From contig NZ_JRYR02000001.1 of assembly GCF_000807855.2 (NCBI RefSeq), positions 1,295,881 to 1,359,880 of the forward strand: 64,000 nt of DNA, in the 5' to 3' direction. How positions within the stretch are numbered: the stretch's first letter is position 1; each line of letters opens with the position of its first letter. Below the pieces are notes generated by a model. The model worked only from the letters and a program-made list of their open reading frames with translations, did no database searches and had not been told where the DNA came from. The DNA is from Flammeovirga pacifica. GTDB taxonomy: Bacteria > Bacteroidota > Bacteroidia > Cytophagales > Flammeovirgaceae. A program made the translations under genes and the position numbers. This document shows positions 49,055 through 58,499 of this stretch, one piece after another.

Positions 49055-49855
49055 ATGAAAAACATTATTGACCTTTTATGGCAGAAGTACATAAATGTTA
49101 CTCCTTCTGCTGCAAAAATTCATGATATTTTCAAGAAAAAAGGCGAAGTGATCGAAAATGATCATATCGCTATTCGTACCTTTAATCATGAACTCGTAAA
49201 TAAAGAGAGACTAGCTAAACCATTTTTGGCTATGGGGTACGAGTACAAAGGAGAATACACCTTTGAAGCAAAGAAACTCAAAGCTATCCACTTAGAACAT
49301 CGCGAAGACAAAAAAATGCCTAAGATCTTTATCTCAGAACTTAGGTTAGAACTTTGCAGTGAATTTGTTCAGGAAGTAGCAGACACTTGTGTTGAGATAT
49401 CACATATTGATCAATACAACACAGAAGACCTTCTATTACAAGGCAGAACTTGGGGAACAGCATCACATAAAGTTTATGAAAAACTCCTCGAAGAATCTGA
49501 ATACGCTGCTTGGATGTATGTTTATGGATTCAGAGCGAATCATTTTACTATTTATGTCAACAAATTAAAGAATTTTGAGACATTAGAATCAGTAAATGAT
49601 TTCATCAAAGAGAATGGATTCTCAATGAATACTTCTGGCGGGGAAATCAAAGGTTCTAAAAAGCAATTATTACAACAATCGTCTATTCTAGCCGATAAGC
49701 AAAAAGTGAATTTTATTGAAGGTGAATATGAAGTTCCTTCATGTTATTATGAGTTTGCTAAAAGATATCCAATGAAAGACGGGCAACTTTTCGAAGGCTT
49801 TATTGCATCATCTGCAGATAAAATCTTTGAAAGTACTGATGTTGCCACGGTCTAA
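49055..49855 (+). CDS. DUF1338 protein, 2-oxoadipate dioxygenase/decarboxylase-like
   Basis: From the ATG at 49055 the protein has 266 residues. DUF1338 proteins are Fe(II) enzymes with a vicinal oxygen chelate fold; the characterised HglS turns 2-oxoadipate into 2-hydroxyglutarate in lysine breakdown. Matching features are the N-terminal DLLWQKYINVTPSAAKIHDIF, DHIAIRTFNHE with a likely metal histidine, FISELRLEL, and MYVYGFRANHFTIYVN with a second histidine. Substrate specificity is inferred from the family. The frame is open to 49001, but that start lies inside the promoter. Confidence 0.8.
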   Translation: MKNIIDLLWQKYINVTPSAAKIHDIFKKKGEVIENDHIAIRTFNHELVNKERLAKPFLAMGYEYKGEYTFEAKKLKAIHLEHREDKKMPKIFISELRLELCSEFVQEVADTCVEISHIDQYNTEDLLLQGRTWGTASHKVYEKLLEESEYAAWMYVYGFRANHFTIYVNKLKNFETLESVNDFIKENGFSMNTSGGEIKGSKKQLLQQSSILADKQKVNFIEGEYEVPSCYYEFAKRYPMKDGQLFEGFIASSADKIFESTDVATV

Positions 49856-49884
49856 CCTTTTCTACCAATTCAATTAACTAACTT

Positions 49885-49915
49885 AAGTACCCCGTTAAAC
49901 GGGGTACTTTTTTAT
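49885..49915 (+). terminator. Terminator after the DUF1338 gene
   Basis: AAGTACCCCG pairs with CGGGGTACTT (49900-49909) around TTAAA, followed by TTTTTTA. It points rightward at the convergent junction with the prenyltransferase gene. Confidence 0.9.
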
Positions 49916-49917
49916 TT

Positions 49918-50805
49918 TTAGATAAATATCATTCCTATTATACCTGCTAACATATAATACTTAATCCATTTACTAATGTCATGATAGTTTTTTACTGAAG
50001 ATGCTTTATATAAAAGTCCCATCAAAATAAAGGCAGGTAACAATAAAGCAGTAAAATAATATTGAAAATATGGATTGGTCATTTGTGAAATAATCACTCC
50101 TGACATAATTACAAAAATCGCGAATAGTAAATAAACAAATACTTTTGTCTTCTTATCACCCCAAATAATAGGCAGTGTTTTACAACCAAACTGGGCATCT
50201 CCTTCTTTATCTTCAAGATCTTTAATTACCTCTCTTATGATTGACACAAAGAAAGCGAATAGACCAAATTGATATACGGCTCTATTATGTTCAATAAAAT
50301 AAATATTGACTAAAAAAATTGACATAGAAGTCATCGCAGCAACACTAATATTACCAATAAATGCTCTTCTTTTTAAGTTATTTGAATATAACCATAGCCA
50401 AAATGTAGTAAAGAAAAATATGGATCCAATTTCTTTTGATAGAAATAATCCAATCATGATTGCTATAAAGTTAAAAATAGTGTGGGTAAAAATCGCCACC
50501 CTCCTTTTCATCACTTTACCTACAACTTGTTTATTTGGTTTATTAACTGCATCAATTTTAATATCATAATAGTCATTGATGATATAACCTGCTGCTGCAA
50601 TTAATGAGGTTGACAATGTCAACAGCCAAAACCCAATATCAGTCAAATGATATTTCCATTCCTCAAAAGGTCCTATTAGAAATATTCTAGCAAACCATTG
50701 AGTAACAAAAATAATCATCAGATTATTAAACCTGACTAACTTAAGAAAGTCTTTTATCCCGATAAAAAACGATTTTTCCTTATTTGGTAAAATTGCCTGA
50801 CTCAT
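49918..50805 (-). CDS. UbiA-family prenyltransferase
   Basis: This integral membrane enzyme has eight to nine helices and the two Asp-rich motifs of UbiA enzymes: NDYYDIKIDAVNKP (about residues 76-89) and DLEDKEGDAQFGCKTLP (about 196-212), which bind the Mg-diphosphate of a prenyl donor. The form resembles Bacteroidota geranylgeranylglycerol-phosphate geranylgeranyltransferase-like proteins; the true acceptor is uncertain. It is directly adjacent to polA (1 base apart), same strand, and likely co-transcribed with it. Confidence 0.85.
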   Translation of the reverse strand: MSQAILPNKEKSFFIGIKDFLKLVRFNNLMIIFVTQWFARIFLIGPFEEWKYHLTDIGFWLLTLSTSLIAAAGYIINDYYDIKIDAVNKPNKQVVGKVMKRRVAIFTHTIFNFIAIMIGLFLSKEIGSIFFFTTFWLWLYSNNLKRRAFIGNISVAAMTSMSIFLVNIYFIEHNRAVYQFGLFAFFVSIIREVIKDLEDKEGDAQFGCKTLPIIWGDKKTKVFVYLLFAIFVIMSGVIISQMTNPYFQYYFTALLLPAFILMGLLYKASSVKNYHDISKWIKYYMLAGIIGMIFI

Positions 50806-50806
50806 A

Positions 50807-53593
50807 TTAATGCGCTTGTAACCAGTTTGTGCCTTCTCCTACTTCTACCTCTAAAGGTACCTTCATCTCGTAGGCATTTTCCATTAATTCTTTCACTTTA
50901 GACTTCATAAGTTCCAATTCGTCTTTATGAACATCGAAAATTAATTCATCATGTACTTGCATAATCATTTTAGATTGGAGATTTTGAGTATTCATCCATT
51001 GTTGAATATCAATCATCGCCTTTTTAATAATATCTGCTGCAGTACCTTGAATTGGTGCATTAATAGCGTTTCTCTCAGCCATGCCCCTTACCGTAAAGTT
51101 TCTAGAGTTGATATCTCTTAAATATCTTCTACGCCCCATTAGTGTGGTAACAAATTCATCCTCACGAGCTTTATTGATCACATCATCCATATATTTTTTT
51201 ACAGATGGAAATTCTTCAAAATAAGCGTCGATAAGTTGTTTGGCCTCTGATCTTGGAATATCTAATTGTTGAGATAATCCGAAAGCTGAAACACCATATA
51301 TAATTCCAAAATTGGCAGTTTTTGCCTTTCTTCTCATATCAGAATCTACCTCCTGTTCTGCCACTTTAAATACCTTGGCTGCAGTAGCAGTATGGATATC
51401 CTTTTTAGCTTTAAAAGCATTGATCATCTCTTGATCATTACTAAATGCTGCCATAATTCTTAATTCTACTTGAGAATAATCGACAGCCATAAATACATGA
51501 TCCTCATCCCTAGCTACAAATGCTTTTCTAATTTCTTTTCCTCTCGAAGAACGAATAGGAATATTTTGTAAGTTAGGGTCAGTAGAAGACAGTCGCCCTG
51601 TTGCAGCAACCGCTTGATTGTAAGTAGTATGCACTCTTCCATCTTCTTTTATCAATTTAGGAAGGGCATCTACATAAGTACTTTTTAATTTATTTAGCTG
51701 ACGGAAATCTAAGATTTTCCCTACTATATCATGTTGTCTTAATCCCTGAAGAATTTCTTCACCAGTGGCGTACTGACCTGTTTTTGTCTTTTTAGGCTTA
51801 TCCACCAATTTCATTTTCTCGAATAATACTATACCCAATTGTTTAGGAGAAGAAATAGTAAACTCTTCACCTGCTAAATCGTAAATATCTTTTTCGAGTT
51901 GAACAATTTCATCTGCTAAGGTAACAGAATAGGTTTCTAAAGATGGAACATCCAAGTTAACACCCTCTTTTTCCATCACCCTTAAAGTTTCCATTACTGG
52001 CATTTCTAAGTCATAAAATAAAGATTCTGCATCTTTCTCTTTCAACTGACTTTCAAGGGCATATTTTAATTGCAGAGTAACATCTGCATCTTCACATGCA
52101 TACTCATATACCTCTGTAAAAGGTATATCGCGCATGTTTTTTTGTTTCTTACCTTTCTTTCCAAGTATCGTCTCAATAGATACCGGTTTATAGTTTAGGT
52201 AATGTTCTGACAGGGTATCCATACCATGACGTTTGTCTGGCTCAATTAAGTAATGTGCCAACATGGTATCAAAAAATGGCCCCTTTACAGCAATCCCTAA
52301 ATTGTCTAAAACCTGAATATCATACTTTAAATTCTGACCTATTTTAAGGATCTTCTCATTCAAAAATAAATCTTTAAAATGAGCTAATATTTTTTGATCT
52401 TTTTCTTTGTCTAAAGTTAGAGGAACATAGTAAGCTTCGTCTTTTTTTGCTGAAAAAGAAACTCCTACTGCTTCGGCTAATAAAGAATCTAAGGATGTAG
52501 TTTCTGTATCAAACGCAAACTCGCTCTGTTTTGATAAGTATTCAACAAGTTCTTGATACCTCTCCTCTGAATCTATTAATCTATAATTTTTAGCCACTGA
52601 GTTGATAGTATCAATTGGTATTTCAATTTCTTCTACTACTTCCTCTTGCACTGCTTTTGCTGCAGGAGCTGCACCACCAAATAATGACGTTTGCTCACCC
52701 GGTTTTGGTGCTACTTTTTTGGGTGCTTCTCCAGGGAAAACCCTTTTCAGGAGAGTTTTGAATTCAAGATCATTAAAAATCTTTACTAATTCCTCTTTAT
52801 TTGGTTCTTTAAGAAGTAACTGATCTTCGTTAAATGCTACTGGAACATCTAATTTAATTGTTGCCAATTCTTTCGAAAGGATGGCTTGATCACGGTTCTC
52901 AGAGACACGTTCTTTTAACTTGCCTTTTAACTGATCAACATTTTCAATTATTCCTTCTACAGTTGAATACTCCTTAAGAAGCTTACAAGCTGTTTTAGGG
53001 CCCACTCCGGGAACACCTGGAATATTATCTACAGCATCTCCTTGTAATCCTAAAAGATCTATCACCTGATCTACACGATCAAGATCAAATTTTTCTAATA
53101 CTTCTTTAGGTCCAAGAACTTCTATCCCTCCTTTTGTCGACGGTCTGTATAGAAAAGTGTTTTCATCAACTAACTGTGCATAATCCTTATCGGGAGTCAT
53201 CATATAAGTCTGAAAACCTGCTCCTGAAGCTTTTTTTGCAATTGTTCCAATCACATCATCAGCTTCAAAACCTGCTAATTCTAATCTTGGGATATTGAAC
53301 GCATCCACAATTTGTTTGACAATAGGAATAGCAATCGAAATATCTTCTGGAGTTTCTTGTCTGTTTGCTTTATACTCTTTGTACATTTCGTGTCTGAAAG
53401 TTGGAGCGGGCAAATCAAAAGAAACGGCTATATGTGTAGGTTCCTGCTTTTTGAGAATTTCTAATAATGAATTCACAAAACCCATTGGTGCACTTGTGTT
53501 CACTCCTTTAGAGTTAATTCTTGGATTTCGAATTAATGCAAAGTGAGCACGAAAGATTAGTGCCATGCCATCAAGCAGAAATAATTTTTTCAT
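50807..53593 (-). CDS. polA: DNA polymerase I
   Basis: PolA fills gaps and removes RNA primers in replication and repair. The N-terminal 5'-3' exonuclease (LFLLDGMALIFRAHFAL, GFEADDVIGTIAK, VPGVGPKTACKLL) is followed by an Ala/Pro/Glu linker near residue 300, a 3'-5' exonuclease domain with an apparently intact DTETTSLD motif, and the family A polymerase: LRSTDPNLQNIP-like RLSSTDPNLQNIPIR, AVDYSQVELR, RRKAKTANFGIIYG and MQVHDELIF. Length 928 is normal. Confidence 0.97.
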   Translation of the reverse strand: MKKLFLLDGMALIFRAHFALIRNPRINSKGVNTSAPMGFVNSLLEILKKQEPTHIAVSFDLPAPTFRHEMYKEYKANRQETPEDISIAIPIVKQIVDAFNIPRLELAGFEADDVIGTIAKKASGAGFQTYMMTPDKDYAQLVDENTFLYRPSTKGGIEVLGPKEVLEKFDLDRVDQVIDLLGLQGDAVDNIPGVPGVGPKTACKLLKEYSTVEGIIENVDQLKGKLKERVSENRDQAILSKELATIKLDVPVAFNEDQLLLKEPNKEELVKIFNDLEFKTLLKRVFPGEAPKKVAPKPGEQTSLFGGAAPAAKAVQEEVVEEIEIPIDTINSVAKNYRLIDSEERYQELVEYLSKQSEFAFDTETTSLDSLLAEAVGVSFSAKKDEAYYVPLTLDKEKDQKILAHFKDLFLNEKILKIGQNLKYDIQVLDNLGIAVKGPFFDTMLAHYLIEPDKRHGMDTLSEHYLNYKPVSIETILGKKGKKQKNMRDIPFTEVYEYACEDADVTLQLKYALESQLKEKDAESLFYDLEMPVMETLRVMEKEGVNLDVPSLETYSVTLADEIVQLEKDIYDLAGEEFTISSPKQLGIVLFEKMKLVDKPKKTKTGQYATGEEILQGLRQHDIVGKILDFRQLNKLKSTYVDALPKLIKEDGRVHTTYNQAVAATGRLSSTDPNLQNIPIRSSRGKEIRKAFVARDEDHVFMAVDYSQVELRIMAAFSNDQEMINAFKAKKDIHTATAAKVFKVAEQEVDSDMRRKAKTANFGIIYGVSAFGLSQQLDIPRSEAKQLIDAYFEEFPSVKKYMDDVINKAREDEFVTTLMGRRRYLRDINSRNFTVRGMAERNAINAPIQGTAADIIKKAMIDIQQWMNTQNLQSKMIMQVHDELIFDVHKDELELMKSKVKELMENAYEMKVPLEVEVGEGTNWLQAH

Positions 53594-53800
53594 AAATTTA
53601 TTAGTTCAAATAACAAGAACAGTAGTTTATTAAAAAGATGTTACTTGTCGAATTTTTATTGTTGCGAATATACAAAGATGAGAGGTATTTTGATGGATTA
53701 TCACAAATGAATTTTAATTGTTGACCATTCTCTACTCCAAATCAAACTAATTCATTTTATTTGCCATTTGAAACTACTTTGTGACAAAAACAATTAGACC

Positions 53801-56284
53801 TTGATAGGAGAAGCAATTCAAAATATTCAGCAACAATTACTTTTTGCAGGCAACTTTAAAAATGAGGTTGCACTTCTAGGTAATCATTTGATAAAAACAT
53901 TTAAAAAGTCATTTTTCCCTACTTTTCATGTAGATGATTTATTAAAAATGATGAGTGAGCACATTGTCGCTGATAGCGTGTCCTCACTTTTGTTTTCACC
54001 ATCTGAATTATTGGAATTAAATGCTGATCCCATTCACCAAGCTTTTGATGAAATCTATCAAAAATTAAATGAGAAGGAGGTCTTTTCAGATTCTATCCAT
54101 CAGTTGTATGAGAAAATTAATATTCTTGTAGAAAATGGAAGTGATAAAAAAGAAATCTATACCCAATTAATGGGACGTGAAGAAGGAGAAGAACTACCCG
54201 CATATTTTAATGGAATGTTTAAATCATTAATGAAAAAACATTTAAATAATGCTGGTAAAAATGCTCAATATCTTTACCCCTCATTTACCTTACCTCCTTT
54301 TTTAGATAATGAGTCACAATCCAATACCATAGTTTGTTATGATCTTTTGGTCTATTATTGGTGTGCCGTTTGTGTACCAGCCTCAAAAAGATCTTATGGT
54401 AATAGCCTTAGTTTTACGGATATTCAACCAAAAGGACAAACACACTTTGAGTTTAAGGAAGAGGATTCTAATCTGGACAAATTAATCAATTTAAATAGAG
54501 AACCTGTTCAAATTGTTTTTGGTACAATTCAACAAATGTCTTTAGGTAATAGAAGTGCTCACAAAGAATGGACTTCTAAGGTAAAAAAGGTTTTTTCTGG
54601 TGATCAAAAAAGAAACCCTGTATCCTATTGGCTTCTGTGGGCACAAAAACGATTGGGGAATAATGGCATTTTAGTCATTAGAGGAGATCATTCTTTAGCA
54701 GCTGCTCCAGAATATAAATTTTGGAGACAAAAAGTATCCGAAATTTGCCATAGAGTCTACATTCAGGCACATCCTTATTCTCAACAGTTAGTCTATTGCT
54801 TTATTTTCGATAAAGAAAATGATTTTGACGGGATATACTATGCTCCCAGTTACCTAGAAGATTTCTCAGAAATTAATAGAGACTCTGGAGATTGGATTAC
54901 TTTATCTTCTGATGAATACAGTAAATTTTTATGTATGTATTCTGATAAAGAAAAAAGTATATTTCAAGATACTGTTAACCCTGTACCTCTTAAAAATAAA
55001 TCTTGGGGAACAGATTTCAATAAAAAAATCCTCCATCAAAAAGTACTTGATTTTCAGAAGGAACAGCACTCACAAAATGGACAAAGTGTGATAGCCAATG
55101 CAGAGAAAAACAAGTATAAAGAAGTATATATTAAAGCCTTTCAAAAGCCTTTTGTTAAAAAATGGAGTTACATAAATGAAAGTGATCACAAAGCTTGGAA
55201 TGCACTTCAGAAATTTGGTTTAGAACAAAACAATCCAACTATTTGTATTGGGACTAACTCCTCTTTTGGGTTTAATATTACGTTAGTCAATACCTGCGTA
55301 CTTGGTGATTTTTTTGAAAGAAAACATCAAAGTAACCTTCTTCCCTATAAAATTTATAAAGCAGATGGGTCTTATCAAGAAAATATTACTGATTGGGCAC
55401 TTTATAGATTTAAACAATATTACCTTCCGAGGCTTCCAGAAGCAGGTAAGAAAAGTACTGTATCAAGTATAAAAGAGTTATTGGATACTGAAATCATAAC
55501 TATCGGAAGACACACACAACGTCTTCCTGTTTTACACAAGTACACCAATCAAATAATTGATATTCAACAAGATGATCAAAATGAATTAGACGAAATCCAA
55601 CAAGTTTTGCTTAAACTTCAGGAGAAAATGTTACAATTATATAGAGGGGCTACAGAGAAGAAAAAAATGATTTCTGACATTAATACTTCTATTGCAAGAT
55701 TATCAAAAGAGATCAAGGAATTAGGGAAAATTCAGATTGAACGTCAGTTAAAAGAATCAGAATTAACTAAAGAAAATATATTTTATTATTGCATAAGCCT
55801 ACTTCATCACGAAAAATATCAATCAGATTATCAAAAAGAATTGATTGCTATGCCTCCGAGGATTCCTTTATTAGATGACTTTTGGAAATGGGCAAAGATT
55901 GGTAAAAAATTATATCAAAATACCATACAACTAAATCATCAAGACATTCTTTTGGAAGTGATTGAAAATGATGATTTCAATAAAGAAACTGATCTCAAAA
56001 TAAACAGCAAGCAGTTTATCAGAAACATACATTTATTGCAAAATGAATTAAAATGGGGAAACTTATCTTTGATAGACTTAATTGCACAACAATATAAAGA
56101 GAGAAAACCACTCAATAGATCATTAAGAAAGTTCTATCAGGAGAAAGTCTCAGAGGTAAAAATGATTGAATTAATAAAAAGTATAGAGATGCAATCTCAA
56201 ATACAAGTAAAATTAATTGAAGTTATGCCAGAGGAGTTGTTTGAAAATAAAAAGGCTGTACTTAGATTAAGAAAAAGGACTTAA
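53801..56284 (+). CDS. Type ISP restriction-modification-like protein lacking methyltransferase motifs
   Basis: I compare this 827-residue protein to LlaBIII-type (Type ISP) enzymes. Residues about 274-336 (SYWLLWAQKRLGNNGILVIRGD to QQLVYCFIF) align with the part of the N6-adenine methyltransferase after the NPPY motif. Residues about 435-745 resemble the Type ISP target-recognition domain (YIKAFQKPFVKKW, SFGFNITLVN, FYYCISLLHHEKYQSDY, PPRIPLLDDFWKWAKIGKKL), with a coiled coil inserted at about 585-660. However NPPY is replaced by sequence around VFGTIQQMS (239-247), and no SAM-binding GxG is visible; the helicase/nuclease part is absent. It may be a DNA-binding protein derived from such an enzyme. 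Start is TTG. Confidence 0.6.
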   Translation: MIGEAIQNIQQQLLFAGNFKNEVALLGNHLIKTFKKSFFPTFHVDDLLKMMSEHIVADSVSSLLFSPSELLELNADPIHQAFDEIYQKLNEKEVFSDSIHQLYEKINILVENGSDKKEIYTQLMGREEGEELPAYFNGMFKSLMKKHLNNAGKNAQYLYPSFTLPPFLDNESQSNTIVCYDLLVYYWCAVCVPASKRSYGNSLSFTDIQPKGQTHFEFKEEDSNLDKLINLNREPVQIVFGTIQQMSLGNRSAHKEWTSKVKKVFSGDQKRNPVSYWLLWAQKRLGNNGILVIRGDHSLAAAPEYKFWRQKVSEICHRVYIQAHPYSQQLVYCFIFDKENDFDGIYYAPSYLEDFSEINRDSGDWITLSSDEYSKFLCMYSDKEKSIFQDTVNPVPLKNKSWGTDFNKKILHQKVLDFQKEQHSQNGQSVIANAEKNKYKEVYIKAFQKPFVKKWSYINESDHKAWNALQKFGLEQNNPTICIGTNSSFGFNITLVNTCVLGDFFERKHQSNLLPYKIYKADGSYQENITDWALYRFKQYYLPRLPEAGKKSTVSSIKELLDTEIITIGRHTQRLPVLHKYTNQIIDIQQDDQNELDEIQQVLLKLQEKMLQLYRGATEKKKMISDINTSIARLSKEIKELGKIQIERQLKESELTKENIFYYCISLLHHEKYQSDYQKELIAMPPRIPLLDDFWKWAKIGKKLYQNTIQLNHQDILLEVIENDDFNKETDLKINSKQFIRNIHLLQNELKWGNLSLIDLIAQQYKERKPLNRSLRKFYQEKVSEVKMIELIKSIEMQSQIQVKLIEVMPEELFENKKAVLRLRKRT

Positions 56285-56643
56285 GCTTGGAGGTTTACTT
56301 TATAGTTCCAAATTTTAAAGTACACTTTCTCTTGTGCTTCTGCAGAAGGATTTACATTTACTAACTCAGGGATAATATTATCTCCTTTATCAATATACGA
56401 AGCTATTTTTTTGCTATGTGTTTTAGGCACGTATCCTATCATTTTAGAATTGGCAAATACGGCAATAGCATTTTCATCATGTACATTTGTTGTATGACGA
56501 ATTAACTTTAAATTCTGACGCATTATCTCCCACTCCTGATCAGTTGCAGAATAATATCGAAAACCAGAGAGATAGCCTTCAAACAATAACTCCTTAGAGA
56601 CATTGTCAATTAAATTGTTAGCGTGGTTAGATTTAACCATCAT
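56281..56643 (-). CDS. HIRAN-domain protein
   Basis: The 120-residue protein is almost entirely a HIRAN domain: FEGYLSGFRYYSATDQEW, LKLIRHTTNVHDENAIAVF, KMIGYVPKTHSKKIASYID. HIRAN domains bind free 3' ends of single-stranded DNA in HLTF/Rad5 and occur alone or with nucleases and helicases in bacteria. It converges on the Type ISP-like gene with a 4-base overlap of their ends. A role in DNA damage or DNA-end recognition is inferred from the family. Confidence 0.82.
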   Translation of the reverse strand: MMVKSNHANNLIDNVSKELLFEGYLSGFRYYSATDQEWEIMRQNLKLIRHTTNVHDENAIAVFANSKMIGYVPKTHSKKIASYIDKGDNIIPELVNVNPSAEAQEKVYFKIWNYKVNLQA

Positions 56644-56803
56644 GATTATATAGGGTATAGTTAATTAGAGTTCAGACAGTGTATATATTTGCAATATACA
56701 ATTTTTTAATGGTATTGTCCAATAAAATAATTACCTATAAATGTTTTATAAGAATATTTATATTTTAATTTTACATCAGAACATCAAAAATTTAATTAAA
56801 TAG

Positions 56804-57448
56804 ATGAAAACCACATCAATTCTAAAGATTATCATCGCTGTAGCTATTCTTGGTTATTTGGCAAATTCTTTTTTTTCTTCAAAATCATCTGAAGGTCAAA
56901 ATAAGTATTCAGAACGCATATTGAAGGAAAGAGAAGATAAAAACAAGGTCTTTAGGAATAAAAAGGAAAGTCCCTTAAAGGATGTAGATATTGCTCAATT
57001 TGAATCACTTAACTACTATCCTGTTGATTTTAACTATAGAGTAAATGCTCAATTAGATTGGGCAGAATCACCTGATAAATTAAGAATTGCAACTACGAAA
57101 GAAAAAGCAAGAGAATACTATAAGTCTTGTATTGCTACATTTAATATTAATGGTGAAACAGTAAAATTAACCTTATTAAAGGCTGTTCTTCCTACTCCTA
57201 CTACTAAAGATCTGCTCATGGTTATTTTCAGAGATTTGACAGCAGATTCAGAAACATATGGTGCAGGTCGATATATAGAATTACATGGAATTAAAAAAGG
57301 TCAGATGCAAACGTATATTGATTTCAATACAGCATACAGTCCTTATTGTGCTTACAATGATGATTTTGACTGTCCTCTACCTCCTTTTGAAAATATGATA
57401 AATGTTGAAATAAAAGCAGGTGAAAAAAGATTTAAAGAAAATCACTAA
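56804..57448 (+). CDS. DUF1684 protein, membrane-anchored
   Basis: A single N-terminal hydrophobic segment (ILKIIIAVAILGYLANSFF) anchors it. The DUF1684 domain covers about residues 38-210, with FNYRVNAQLDW, the GRYIELHG strand, the family signature DFNTAYSPYCAYNDDFDCPL and the closing EIKAGEKRFK. The function of the family is unknown. It stands alone or is read together with the transporter gene 100 bases downstream. Confidence 0.82.
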   Translation: MKTTSILKIIIAVAILGYLANSFFSSKSSEGQNKYSERILKEREDKNKVFRNKKESPLKDVDIAQFESLNYYPVDFNYRVNAQLDWAESPDKLRIATTKEKAREYYKSCIATFNINGETVKLTLLKAVLPTPTTKDLLMVIFRDLTADSETYGAGRYIELHGIKKGQMQTYIDFNTAYSPYCAYNDDFDCPLPPFENMINVEIKAGEKRFKENH

Positions 57449-57551
57449 ATCTAGATTTCTGAAGACTTTTATTTCTATCTCGAATTCAATCATTTCAGAA
57501 TTTGGAATAATTACAGTAAATTGATCATTATTCACAAATAAACAAGATACA

Positions 57552-58499
57552 TTGGCCTTAGAAACGCTTCTCAATAAATTCGGCTTTAAAGGTGAAAAAG
57601 CAGCATATGCTGAACTTCATTTTTGGATCATGTGTTCATCTATGATTCCAATTATCAATATCTACATCACATTATCATCTGTAGAAATTGTATTCCTAAG
57701 AACTTTAATAGCCACATCTATTGTACTTTGTATTATTCTTTATAAAAAGATTAAGATCAAAGTTAAAATGTCTCATATTGTGATGCTCGTATTTACGGGT
57801 TTACTCACGGCCATCTATTGGGTTCTTTTTGTTATTGCAGCAAAAAAATCAAATACCTCTGTTACATTGGTGGGTATTGCTACAACCCCTATTTGGGTCA
57901 GTTTTATTTATCCTCTTGTAAGTAAAAAGAAGCCTACATTCACAGAAGTAATGACGGGGTTATCTGCTCTATTTGGTGTTTATATGATTTTTAGTTCAGG
58001 TTTTGCTTACAGTGAAGGTATGTTTGCTGCCATTCTAGCGGCTTTCTTTGCAGCTGTTGTTACAATTCTCACTTCAAAATATTCTAAGAAATACCATTAT
58101 TTAGTCATTACATTCTATCAAATGTGTGGTGCTTTTGCGGCAACAAGTATGTTTTTACCCTATTTCTTAAAATATATATCAAAAGCTAGCTTCCACACTC
58201 CTACATCATTAGATATATTGTTGATTATCATTTTAGCAATTGTTTTTTCTATAATAGCTTACAGCTCTATTGTTAAGGTGATGAAAAATATCACGCCTTT
58301 TAGTGTTTCCTTAGCTAATAATGTTTCTCCAATTTATGGAGGATTTATTGCCTATATCTTTTTTGGAGAAAGTGAATTGATGGATATATATTTTTATGGA
58401 GGAGCTTTTATGATTGCCTTCGCAATTCTTGCTATGCCTTTAGCTAGATACTTTTTTAAATTAGATGAACTAGATGATAGCTCATCAACAACTACCTAA
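57552..58499 (+). CDS. EamA/DMT-family transporter
   Basis: The 315-residue protein has ten predicted membrane helices in two EamA repeats (about residues 20-145 and 155-300), with LLTAIYWVLFVIAAKKSNTS and VSLANNVSPIYGGFIAYIFF as family-like segments. It is a drug/metabolite transporter; the substrate cannot be read. The start is a TTG at 57552, since no ATG occurs before residue 27. Its last 8 bases overlap the end of the opposing sensor-like gene. Confidence 0.8.
   Translation: MALETLLNKFGFKGEKAAYAELHFWIMCSSMIPIINIYITLSSVEIVFLRTLIATSIVLCIILYKKIKIKVKMSHIVMLVFTGLLTAIYWVLFVIAAKKSNTSVTLVGIATTPIWVSFIYPLVSKKKPTFTEVMTGLSALFGVYMIFSSGFAYSEGMFAAILAAFFAAVVTILTSKYSKKYHYLVITFYQMCGAFAATSMFLPYFLKYISKASFHTPTSLDILLIIILAIVFSIIAYSSIVKVMKNITPFSVSLANNVSPIYGGFIAYIFFGESELMDIYFYGGAFMIAFAILAMPLARYFFKLDELDDSSSTTT

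Noticed and set aside
53801-56643. Active restriction-modification system
   Set aside because: No nuclease, helicase or intact methyltransferase motif is visible in the Type ISP-like protein, and the neighbouring HIRAN protein is not a nuclease.
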